Assembly: GCA_003533545.1 (NCBI GenBank)
Contig: DQEK01000182.1
Span: 16,410-23,629 of the forward strand
Length of the DNA: 7,220 nt
Origin: Acidobacteriota bacterium
GTDB lineage: Bacteria; Acidobacteriota; Vicinamibacteria; Vicinamibacterales; UBA8438
Direction: 5' to 3'
The position numbers and the translations under genes were made by a program. Position 1 is the first letter of the stretch. The number at the start of each line of letters is the position of its first letter. Of this stretch, positions 1 to 6,747 are shown piece after piece. Below the pieces are notes generated by a model. The model was not told where the DNA came from, made no database searches, and saw only the letters and a program-made list of their open reading frames with translations.

Positions 1-1187
1 GTGCGGATAAAGAATGAGCCGTCGGCGACCGCGGGCGACGCCAAGGAAGCGCCGTCGAGTTCGCTGGTCGCGAGCTGTTTGAACTCAGTGCCTGGCTCGA
101 TGACTCTCGTTACCCCGTTCTCGTTCTGAAAGTAGATACGTCCGTCAACGAAGACCGGTGAGGCCGAATGACTGCCGCCGAGCCGCTCCTGCCAGTGGAT
201 AGCACCCGTCCGAGCGTCCACGCAGGTGGCGATCCCAAAATCCGTGACCAGGTAGAGCTCATCGCCGACGAGCAGGGGAGACGGCGTCAGTGGCGCGCCC
301 CGCCGCAGCGTCCACGCGGTATGGGTGCGGGTCACATCCCCCTCGCCGTCAGCTCGTACAGCCAGCAGGCTCGGCGTCTGAAACCCAGTGGCAATATAGA
401 CCATCCCGTGACCAAACACGGGAGCGGGCACGTTAGAAAAGCCGTCTCCGTAGGATACTTCCCAGAGCTCGTCACCGGACTCGGGGTCGTAGGCGGTTGC
501 GCGGAACGCACCGATACTAAACAGTTGATCGCGATCGCCGACCCGGATAATCAATGGCGTGGAATAGGCCTGTGAAATCGGCTCGCGTCGCATCGCGCGC
601 CACTGTTCTTTCCCAGTAGCGGCGTCAAGAGCGACGACATACGCGGTGTCGTACCCGTCCACACTCAGAAAGAGTCGTCCGCCATGCAGCACCGGCGAGC
701 CGCCGTTGCCATGCTGAGTCACGTAGGGGAAACGCGCCTTCCAGACCACCTCTCCATCGGTGGTGAGCGCCGCTGTTCCGTCTGCGCCAAAATGCACGTA
801 GACGCGGTCACCCCGTACGATAGGGGTTGGAGAAGCTTGACTGTTTTTGGGATTCGCCGACGCGGTTTCCGCCACTCGGAACACCTCGGCGTTCACGATC
901 TCGAGACCGGTATCCGCCGCGTAACCGACCAGTCGGAGCGACCCGGCTCCGTCATTAGTCGCAGTCGTCAACCACACGCGGCCGTCAGCGACCACTGGCG
1001 ATGACCATCCTCGGCCGGCAACCGGGGTCTTCCAGCGGACATTGGAAGATTCGCTCCAAGTAAGAGGCAATCCGCGTTCGGCGGAGTGCCCCTGTCCGGT
1101 CGGACCGCGAAACGCCGGCCAGTCCTCGGCCTGAATGGCCGACCCAGTCAGCAACGTCAACAGAACCAGAACAGCCGCTGGCCACAT
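1..1187 (-). CDS. Secreted PQQ-like beta-propeller repeat protein (3' end cut by window edge)
   Basis: Reading the minus strand from the ATG at 1187 gives 395 residues with no stop before the left edge. The N-terminus (MWPAAVLVLLTLLTG, then a likely cut near SAIQA/ED) looks like a Sec signal peptide, although it has no positively charged n-region, which is odd; there is no lipobox cysteine. The mature protein opens with DWPAFRGP, a hallmark of secreted PQQ-binding-like beta-propeller proteins. Blade motifs follow: SSPVVADGRVW (62-72), GSPVLHGGRLFLSVDG (163-178), VALDAATGKEQW (185-196), YDPESGDELW (233-242), VDARTGAIHW (323-332) and SASPVFVDGRIYF (341-353). The visible end (ASPAVADGSFFIRT) matches the last strands of this family, so probably only a few residues are missing. 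The fold resembles BamB and quinoprotein dehydrogenase domains, but no catalytic or heme segment is seen. The role is probably binding or scaffolding in the periplasm; the substrate is unknown. It is divergent from the HupE gene. Confidence 0.9.
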   Translation of the reverse strand, partial: MWPAAVLVLLTLLTGSAIQAEDWPAFRGPTGQGHSAERGLPLTWSESSNVRWKTPVAGRGWSSPVVADGRVWLTTATNDGAGSLRLVGYAADTGLEIVNAEVFRVAETASANPKNSQASPTPIVRGDRVYVHFGADGTAALTTDGEVVWKARFPYVTQHGNGGSPVLHGGRLFLSVDGYDTAYVVALDAATGKEQWRAMRREPISQAYSTPLIIRVGDRDQLFSIGAFRATAYDPESGDELWEVSYGDGFSNVPAPVFGHGMVYIATGFQTPSLLAVRADGEGDVTRTHTAWTLRRGAPLTPSPLLVGDELYLVTDFGIATCVDARTGAIHWQERLGGSHSASPVFVDGRIYFQNENGVTRVIEPGTEFKQLATSELDGASLASPAVADGSFFIR

Positions 1188-1512
1188 GCGCCGTATGTTA
1201 ACAGCCCACAGCGCGAGACCCTGTACATTCGACAGGCAGTTCCCACCCCCTCGGTAGCGAATTTCTTCGTTCCGATGTCGTATCCCAAACGGAGTGAGAG
1301 CGACACACCAACCTGACGTGACCGACTGGTCTCAGAGGGGCACCAAGCAATGGACGAACAGTGCGGCGGGCGTCGACGTGCCGGCATTCGTCGAACACTT
1401 TCACTGAGCATGCGGCCTGGCATGGCACGGCGTGCGCGTTACGACACTCTCTTGGCCGAACCCGCTTTCCAATCCTCCCGCCCCAAGGGATGATGTCGTA
1501 CACTAGCCTCAC
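1188..1512. other. Divergent intergenic region between propeller and HupE genes
   Basis: This 325-bp stretch separates two divergent genes and should carry both promoters. No convincing coding frame, RNA gene or terminator is seen in it. Visible elements are a 5-bp inverted repeat CCTGT-N7-ACAGG at 1220-1236 (plus strand), two abutting 8-bp palindromes (CGTCGACG at 1371-1378 and TGCCGGCA at 1379-1386), and a TACACT hexamer at 1499-1504 directly before the HupE start. On the minus strand, GGAACT (1243-1238) followed 18 nt later by GTCTCG (1219-1214) resembles an ECF-sigma promoter for the propeller gene, but this is only a visual match. Open frames crossing the region antisense to the HupE start have no family resemblance and are treated as chance. 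Confidence 0.6.
1499..1504 (+). promoter_or_regulatory. Possible -10 element of a leaderless HupE transcript
   Basis: TACACT matches the bacterial -10 consensus TATAAT at four of six positions and ends 8 nt before the GTG start at 1513. That spacing would place transcription initiation on or next to the start codon, as in leaderless mRNAs. No recognisable -35 hexamer lies 16-18 bp upstream, where the sequence is C-rich, so the call rests on the hexamer, its spacing and the absence of a Shine-Dalgarno. Confidence 0.35.
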
Positions 1513-2214
1513 GTGACCCTGCGGAAACCTATCCTCCTCGCTATGGTCCTCGTCGGGTTCGCGGTGCTGGCCCAAAGCGGAACGGCACTGGGCCACCCGA
1601 TGGACGGCTCGAACGCAGGGTTCGTGCAATCGGTCGACGGGCCGGCGCCAGGACCGTTTCTCTACCTGGGCGCCAAGCACATGGTGACCGGCTACGATCA
1701 CCTGCTCTTCCTAGTCGGGGTTGTTTTCTTCCTCTACCGACTAAAAGACGTCGTCTTGTATGTCAGCCTGTTCACGCTCGGCCACAGTTTGACGTTGCTT
1801 GTCGGTGTACTAGGAAACGTCGGGGTCAACGCGTACGTGATTGACGCCATTATCGGTCTCTCGGTCGTCTACAAGGGGTTCGAAAACGTCAACGGTTTTG
1901 AGCGGGTCTTCAACACCAAACCCAATACCCGGATCGCGGTGCTCGTATTTGGACTTTTCCACGGGCTCGGACTGGCCACTAAGCTGCAGGAATTCACGGT
2001 GTCAGACAACGGACTCGTTGCCAACATACTCAGCTTCAACGTCGGCGTAGAAATCGGGCAGATTCTCGCGTTGGTTGGCGTCGTGGCGCTACTGAGCTAC
2101 TGGCGCACTCGTCCTAGTTTCCTGTCCTACAGCTTCGCGACTAACACCGCACTGATGGCCGGTGGATTTCTTCTCGCCGGAATGCAGGTCGTCGGCTATG
2201 TGCTGTTCTCGTAG
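1513..2214 (+). CDS. HupE/UreJ-family integral membrane protein
   Basis: This 233-residue protein has a hydrophobic N-terminal signal-like segment (about 6-26) followed by HPMDG, then about six membrane segments between 61 and 232. Family features are the GAKHMVTGYDHLLFLVG block (53-69, with H56, D62 and H63), TLGHSLTL (H91), FGLFHGLGLA (H150) and FNVGVEIGQ (N176, E180). These intramembrane His, Asp and Glu residues are typical of HupE/UreJ proteins, which are linked to nickel or cobalt uptake in hydrogenase and urease operons; no such operon is visible here, so metal transport is an inference. An in-frame TAG at 1504-1506 limits the start to the GTG at 1513 or the ATG at 1543. GTG keeps the basic residues (R4, K5) before the hydrophobic core and is preferred, although it lacks a Shine-Dalgarno. 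The next gene follows after 8 bp and is probably co-transcribed. Confidence 0.88.
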   Translation: MTLRKPILLAMVLVGFAVLAQSGTALGHPMDGSNAGFVQSVDGPAPGPFLYLGAKHMVTGYDHLLFLVGVVFFLYRLKDVVLYVSLFTLGHSLTLLVGVLGNVGVNAYVIDAIIGLSVVYKGFENVNGFERVFNTKPNTRIAVLVFGLFHGLGLATKLQEFTVSDNGLVANILSFNVGVEIGQILALVGVVALLSYWRTRPSFLSYSFATNTALMAGGFLLAGMQVVGYVLFS

Positions 2215-2222
2215 AGCGCCGC

Positions 2223-2801
2223 ATGACTGAATCAACAGCCCTCCCGTCACGCCGCAAGGTCCTGACCGCTGTGACGGGCGCATTCGTTGTAGCGGCGGCC
2301 CTACTTGTCGGCGCGATACTGCCTGCAGAATATGGCATCGATCCGGTTGGGACCGGCCGGCTACTCGGGCTGCTCGCGCTCGGACAGTCGCAACCGTTCG
2401 CAACCGAAGAGGGTGAGTATCGCGTCGACCGCGCGGAACTCAGCCTCTATCCGGCTGAGTGGGTAGAATATTTCTATCGGCTCGACGAAGGCAGCAATAT
2501 GGTCTTCACCTGGGACGCTACGGGCCCGGTCACCTATAACTTCCACGCCTCACCAGACGGCGCCCCAGCTGGCTACGCGGAAAGTTTCGACGCTCAGGAT
2601 CTCGCGGAAGGCCACGGAACCTACACAGCCCCCTTCACCGGCATCCACGGCTGGTATTGGGAAAACATCGGCACGGAAGAGATCACGATCACTCTAACAA
2701 CGGCCGGGTTCTATACAACCGCCGAGGAAGGGCGGGCCCGCGCGGCCGGATACAAGCCCCTCACTGACATACGCGGCAACCGCATTCCAGTCGATCCCTA
2801 G
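2223..2801 (+). CDS. Membrane-anchored protein with beta-rich extracytoplasmic domain, partner of HupE-like protein
   Basis: The 192-residue product has a basic start (RRK at 10-12), one transmembrane helix (about 13-33), the juxtamembrane segment LPAEYGIDPVGTGRLLGL (33-50), and then a soluble domain rich in predicted beta strands. The domain contains VEYFYRLDEGSNMVFTWD (81-98), GPVTYNFHASPDG (101-113), GTYTAPFTGIHGWYWEN (132-148) and ITITLTTAGFY (154-164). It resembles proteins I recall being annotated only as 'transmembrane anchor protein' and found beside HupE/UreJ genes. The strand pattern and the G-WYWEN motif recall GOLD or jelly-roll type beta sandwiches; this is inference. H108, H131 and H142 could bind metal, but nothing proves it. 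The C-terminus should face the periplasm. It starts 8 bp after the HupE stop with only a weak GAG upstream, which suggests translational coupling. The molecular function is unknown. Confidence 0.85.
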   Translation: MTESTALPSRRKVLTAVTGAFVVAAALLVGAILPAEYGIDPVGTGRLLGLLALGQSQPFATEEGEYRVDRAELSLYPAEWVEYFYRLDEGSNMVFTWDATGPVTYNFHASPDGAPAGYAESFDAQDLAEGHGTYTAPFTGIHGWYWENIGTEEITITLTTAGFYTTAEEGRARAAGYKPLTDIRGNRIPVDP

Positions 2802-2939
2802 CTACCGCCCCGCTACTGGCCCAATGGCGTAACATGTTCGTCAGCGCGCTTGAGCGAAAATCCGACACCACCGTCCCGCAGCTAACGCAGCATCCTGCGC
2901 ACCGCACCAAGAGCCCGGTCCTAGTCCACTCCAGTCGTG
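2802..2939. other. Convergent intergenic gap
   Basis: This 138-bp gap separates the ends of two convergent transcription units. No strong GC hairpin followed by a T-run was found on either strand; the only inverted repeat noticed (TAGC/GCTA, 4 bp, just after 2800) is too short to call a terminator. A short open frame starting at 2834 runs antisense into the peptidase gene and has no recognisable similarity. Confidence 0.5.
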
Positions 2940-4601
2940 TTACCTGGTTGACCGCTGCCGTTCACGTACAGCGCGAAATTCGCTCGTCGCACTCCATTCA
3001 GGCCACGTGTCCCCGCCTGCCAGTCTTGCCCCCATCTGATACATAAAGGTTAGGTCATCGAGCGCACCCGACAAGTCCCAATCCGGCTTCACCTCGTCAG
3101 ACACCGCATGATAGTCGTTCGCGGTGTACTCCTCCCGCTTCTCGATGCCGTAACCTGGGGGCTTATCAAGATAGTCCACGCCAGGGTCGGCATAAAAGGC
3201 GGGAATCCCAACGCGAGCGAACGAGAAGTGGTCCGAGCGATAGTAGAACCCCTTCTCCGGCTCTGGGTCCGGCTTCAGCACTCTCCCCAACTGAGCGGCG
3301 ACCTCACCAGCCACGGCGTCGAGATCGGACTGTCCCATGCCAACAACGGTCATGTCGGTGGTGCGTCCCCATTGGTTGAGCACGTCCATGTTCAACGCGG
3401 CGACGGTCTGCGAGGCAGGATAGAGCGGATGCTCACCGTAATAGCGAGAACCAAGCAACCCTTGTTCCTCCGCCGTGACCGCCAAGAACAGCAGCGACCG
3501 CCGCGGCGGTTCACCGTTAGTGAACGCCCGGGCCAACTCGATCAACCCGGCGGTCCCGGTGGCATTGTCGGCAGCGCCGTTGTAGATCTGATCGCCGGGT
3601 AGGTTCTCATCCAGACCAAGATGGTCCCAGTGCGCGACATACATCACCACTTCGTCCGGCACTCCGGTTCCCGTTAGCCTCGCCACCACGTTCTGCGAGT
3701 CGATGGTTCGCAGCGCATTGCGCACCCGGGTCTTACCGGTCACTCCCAGTTCGACCGGTCGAAAGTCGCCCGTGGCCGCTTTCACCTTCTCCGTGTCAAA
3801 ATCGAGCCCGGCCATCTCAAATAACGCGACCGCGGCATCTCGCTGAATCCAGCCCTCGACGCTGGCGCGCCCCATGTTCCGGTCGTCCGCCACCAAATCG
3901 AACGACTCCCCGTAGGGACTGCTGCCGATCACCTCCCAGGGATAGCCTGCCGGGCCGGTCTCGTGAATAACTAGCGCGCCCGCCGCACCTTGCTCGGCAG
4001 CGATCTCGTGCTTATAGGTCCAGCGTCCGTAATAGGTCATGGCGGAGCCGCCGAACAGATCCTCGCTGGGTGGGTCGTTGACGAGAAACAGCAAAATCTT
4101 CCCACTGACGTCGACGTCCTTGAAATCGTTCCAATCGTATTCTGGAGCCACCGCACCGTAGCCGACGAAAACGAACTCGGCATCCAGGTCGACCTCATCA
4201 ACGACCCGTTTGGTGTAAGCCACATAGTCGGCTCCTGGCTCCAACTCACGCGTGTCACCGTCCCGGCTGACCGACAGGACGTCGCCAGCGACTGGGGTGA
4301 TGCCAACAAGCGGAACTTGCTGAATCCAGGTTCCGTCCGGATTCCCCGGCTCGAGCCCGAGCGCACTGAACTGTCCGATCAAATACTCAACCGTGCGGGT
4401 CTCCCCCACGGAACCTGGCGCACGACCCTCGAATTCATCCGACGCGAGTTGCTCGATCTCCGCCAAAAGAGTACCGGCGTCGATGCCGGCCGCGACTCCG
4501 GGTAGGAACCCTGGCCCATCCAAGGGCGTGTCCGGAAAGTCTGTAGCACCACGACAAGCCACGAGCACGACGACACTGGACGCAATTATGAATCCACGCA
4601 C
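2940..4601 (-). CDS. M28-family zinc metallopeptidase, lipoprotein, with PA-type insert
   Basis: From the GTG at 4601 this encodes 553 residues. The N-terminus MRGFIIASSVVVLVAC is a lipoprotein signal with lipobox LVAC (C16) followed by Arg, consistent with an envelope, probably outer-membrane, location. Residues about 136-224 form a protease-associated-like insert (FVFVGYGAVAPEYDW, GKILLFLVNDPP, AAGALVIHE). The M28 catalytic domain follows with all expected residues: VAHWDHLG (ligand H324, D326), AADNATGT (bridging D345), AVTAEEQG (general base E378, ligand E379), LNMD (D406) and YRSDHFSF (H458). Family members are co-catalytic zinc exopeptidases that usually remove N-terminal amino acids from peptides. 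A longer frame begins at 4715, but it would overlap the upstream gene by about 90 bp and bury the signal peptide; the AGGAGG before 4601 decides the start. It is the last gene of the hydrolase cluster. Confidence 0.93.
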   Translation of the reverse strand: MRGFIIASSVVVLVACRGATDFPDTPLDGPGFLPGVAAGIDAGTLLAEIEQLASDEFEGRAPGSVGETRTVEYLIGQFSALGLEPGNPDGTWIQQVPLVGITPVAGDVLSVSRDGDTRELEPGADYVAYTKRVVDEVDLDAEFVFVGYGAVAPEYDWNDFKDVDVSGKILLFLVNDPPSEDLFGGSAMTYYGRWTYKHEIAAEQGAAGALVIHETGPAGYPWEVIGSSPYGESFDLVADDRNMGRASVEGWIQRDAAVALFEMAGLDFDTEKVKAATGDFRPVELGVTGKTRVRNALRTIDSQNVVARLTGTGVPDEVVMYVAHWDHLGLDENLPGDQIYNGAADNATGTAGLIELARAFTNGEPPRRSLLFLAVTAEEQGLLGSRYYGEHPLYPASQTVAALNMDVLNQWGRTTDMTVVGMGQSDLDAVAGEVAAQLGRVLKPDPEPEKGFYYRSDHFSFARVGIPAFYADPGVDYLDKPPGYGIEKREEYTANDYHAVSDEVKPDWDLSGALDDLTFMYQMGARLAGGDTWPEWSATSEFRAVRERQRSTR

Positions 4602-4605
4602 ACAA

Positions 4606-4613
4606 CCCCTCCT
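4606..4613 (-). promoter_or_regulatory. Strong Shine-Dalgarno for the M28 peptidase
   Basis: The minus strand reads AGGAGGGG here. The AGGAGG core (4613-4608) ends 6 nt before the GTG at 4601, an ideal spacing. It settles the choice of this GTG over the longer upstream frame and lies in the 25-bp gap after the upstream peptidase stop. Confidence 0.85.
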
Positions 4614-4626
4614 ACCGAACCGGATA

Positions 4627-6747
4627 TCAGCCGACCTGCCATAACAGAAAACTGACCGTGTCGACCATTTCCTCAATCTGTTGCGAGATGGGCTGACCAC
4701 CCGAGTGACCCGCATCAGTGTGGTACCTCAGAAGAACCGGGGTCTCCGCGCCGTGCGTGGCCTGCATCAGCGCGGCCATTTTTCTCCCGTGCAGCGGCGC
4801 GACACGGGTGTCGCCGTCACCGGTGATATACAGCGTCGCGGGGTAGGTCGCAGTTTCGTCAACGTTATGGTACGGCGAGTAGCGGTAGATGTAAGCAAAC
4901 TGCTCCGGGTCCTCACTCGACCCATACTCCGGCACCCAGAAACTCGCCACCAAGAACTGGTGATAACGCACCATATCAAGCAACGGATAAGAGCAAACGA
5001 CCGCGCCGAATAAATCGGGGCGTTGATTTGAGACGGCGCCGACCAGCAACCCACCGTTACTACCCCCGCGGATTGCCAAATGTTCGGCAGTCGTGTAGCC
5101 CTCCGCGATCAGGTGTTCGGCCGCCGCGATGAAGTCGTCGAAGACATGCTGTTTGCGGTCCAGCATCCCGTCGCGGTGCCAATCCTCTCCGAACTCACCT
5201 CCGCCACGCATGTTGGCCTCGGCAAATACGCCACCGCTCTCAAGCCAAACTGCCGCCAGCGAAGAGAACGCCGGCGTTCGGCTAAGGTTGAAGCCGCCAT
5301 ACCCCGTCAGCAACGTAGGGTTGCTGCCATCGAGCACAACGTCAGCTAGGTGGGTGACAAACATTGGAACTTGAGTGCCGTCCGTCGAGGAATACCATGT
5401 CTGGTTTACCTCGTATTTTTGGGTGTCAATTGGCACGTCGGCTTGCGCCCAGACCGTCTGTTCGCCGGTGGCTAAGTCGTAGCGATAGATCGTGTTCGGC
5501 CGATGGTACGACTGAAAAGTAAAGAAGGCCTCGTCACTCGTCCAGCGCCCGGATCCACCGCCAACCGACCCCAGCGTCTCAAACGCAATGTCACGCACAT
5601 GCGCACCAGACAATTCGTGTATCGCCACGCGGGGCTGCACGTCTTGGAGATACGAAACTGCCAATCGGCCGCCCAGCCCGCGAGCGTCCTGAATCACCAC
5701 GTCCGCCCGCTCGGCGATGACTTCTCGCCAATGCTCAACTGTCGGGTTCGTGAGATCGGCCAGCACAACACGTTTATTGGGCGCATTGAGGTTCGTGGTG
5801 ATCACGAGCTGGTCACCGGCGAACTCGGCCCACGATTCGGTCACCCCATCCCGGATGACTGTAGTGAACGGTGTGTCCGACCTCAAGTCCTTCACATGAA
5901 TCTCGGTCGGTCCAGATGACCCCTCGATGATGTGCACCAGAAGCCAACGCCCGTCGTCGGAAAGTAGCGACACAGGAATGTGGTGCACGTCGTAGCCATC
6001 GCCGAAGATCTGCACGTCATCGGCCACGTCCGTGCCGATGGCGTGGTACATCACCCGGGGGGTCACATCGCCGTATCGCTCATAAAAGAGACCGGCTTTG
6101 TCTGGAGTCAAGTTAAACCCACCGTATCTCGCCGCTGGGAGACGGTCGACGAGGTCCTCACCGGTATCGACATCGCGCAGGCGAATTGAAAGCTCGTCAA
6201 CACCCCCGTCTCGGATGCCGTACACCACCAGACGGCCGTCATGAGAGATGTCCAGGTAGTTGACGCTGGTCGTGTGGTCCGGGCTCATCGGATGCGGATC
6301 GATCAGGACGCGATCCTCGCCGTCAAGCCCCTCCCGGACGTACAGCACGGCCAAATCCTGATCGGCCTGGCGCCGGGTGTGGAAATAGCGTCCGCCCCGC
6401 TCGTTCGGCATCCCAACGGCATCGACCTCTAATACCGTGCCAGCTAACGCAGTCAGCGCATCGCGTCCCGGGAGCGAAGCGAGTACAGTGTCGGCATACC
6501 CGTTCTGGGCGTCGATCCAGTCACGCGTCTCCGGTGCCTGCTGGTCTTCGAGCCAACGATATGGGTCGTCGACCGCAACACCGTGCAACATCTCGACGAG
6601 CGCGTCGCGGCGGGTCTCCGGCGGCATCGGTACGTTACCTCGCGGATTTTCAGCGGCACAGGCAGACAACGCCGCAATCGCTAACACAGGCGACCAGAAC
6701 ACGCCCGCAGTCAGTCGCTCTCTTCTCCGAACACTCGGTTCAACCAT
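4627..6747 (-). CDS. Prolyl oligopeptidase family (S9) serine peptidase, lipoprotein
   Basis: From the ATG at 6747 this encodes 706 residues, the usual length for S9A prolyl oligopeptidases. The start carries a lipoprotein signal: a basic RRRER, a hydrophobic stretch, and lipobox LSAC with C30. The N-terminal part contains the family signature VDDPYRWLED (about 59-68) and then a seven-bladed propeller region to about residue 440. The alpha/beta hydrolase domain shows YSSTDGTQVPMF, GYGGF (oxyanion region), NMRGGGEFGEDWH, the nucleophile in RGGSNGG (S563), GDGDTRVAP (D646) and TDAGHSGG (H681), a complete Ser-Asp-His triad. Family enzymes cleave short peptides after proline; a lipid anchor would place this one in the envelope. 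The first 37 bases overlap the esterase 3' end. A later GTG at 6702 would avoid the overlap but lacks good Shine-Dalgarno spacing and removes the basic n-region. The M28 gene follows 25 bp downstream, so joint peptide breakdown is likely. Confidence 0.94.
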   Translation of the reverse strand: MVEPSVRRRERLTAGVFWSPVLAIAALSACAAENPRGNVPMPPETRRDALVEMLHGVAVDDPYRWLEDQQAPETRDWIDAQNGYADTVLASLPGRDALTALAGTVLEVDAVGMPNERGGRYFHTRRQADQDLAVLYVREGLDGEDRVLIDPHPMSPDHTTSVNYLDISHDGRLVVYGIRDGGVDELSIRLRDVDTGEDLVDRLPAARYGGFNLTPDKAGLFYERYGDVTPRVMYHAIGTDVADDVQIFGDGYDVHHIPVSLLSDDGRWLLVHIIEGSSGPTEIHVKDLRSDTPFTTVIRDGVTESWAEFAGDQLVITTNLNAPNKRVVLADLTNPTVEHWREVIAERADVVIQDARGLGGRLAVSYLQDVQPRVAIHELSGAHVRDIAFETLGSVGGGSGRWTSDEAFFTFQSYHRPNTIYRYDLATGEQTVWAQADVPIDTQKYEVNQTWYSSTDGTQVPMFVTHLADVVLDGSNPTLLTGYGGFNLSRTPAFSSLAAVWLESGGVFAEANMRGGGEFGEDWHRDGMLDRKQHVFDDFIAAAEHLIAEGYTTAEHLAIRGGSNGGLLVGAVSNQRPDLFGAVVCSYPLLDMVRYHQFLVASFWVPEYGSSEDPEQFAYIYRYSPYHNVDETATYPATLYITGDGDTRVAPLHGRKMAALMQATHGAETPVLLRYHTDAGHSGGQPISQQIEEMVDTVSFLLWQVG

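Noticed and set aside
168..575. 135-residue open frame on the plus strand within the propeller gene
   Set aside because: It is antisense to the propeller frame, which carries family motifs over its whole length; no similarity is seen in the plus-strand product.
1221..1235. LexA-box-like sequence CTG-N9-CAG
   Set aside because: The gammaproteobacterial SOS box is CTG-N10-CAG with an AT-rich centre; the spacing here is one base short and the centre does not fit, and the neighbouring gene has no DNA-repair role.
1198..1701. 167-residue open frame on the minus strand antisense to the HupE start
   Set aside because: The product is Arg/His-rich with no recognisable domain, and it overlaps a well-supported gene; typical of GC-rich antisense frames.
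2800..2816. TAGC...GCTA inverted repeat after the anchor gene as a terminator
   Set aside because: The stem has only 4 bp and no following T-run, so it is not a credible intrinsic terminator.
4602..4715. Longer N-terminus for the M28 peptidase starting at 4715
   Set aside because: It would overlap the prolyl oligopeptidase 3' end, add a basic non-signal leader before the lipobox segment, and ignore the AGGAGG placed exactly before the GTG at 4601.
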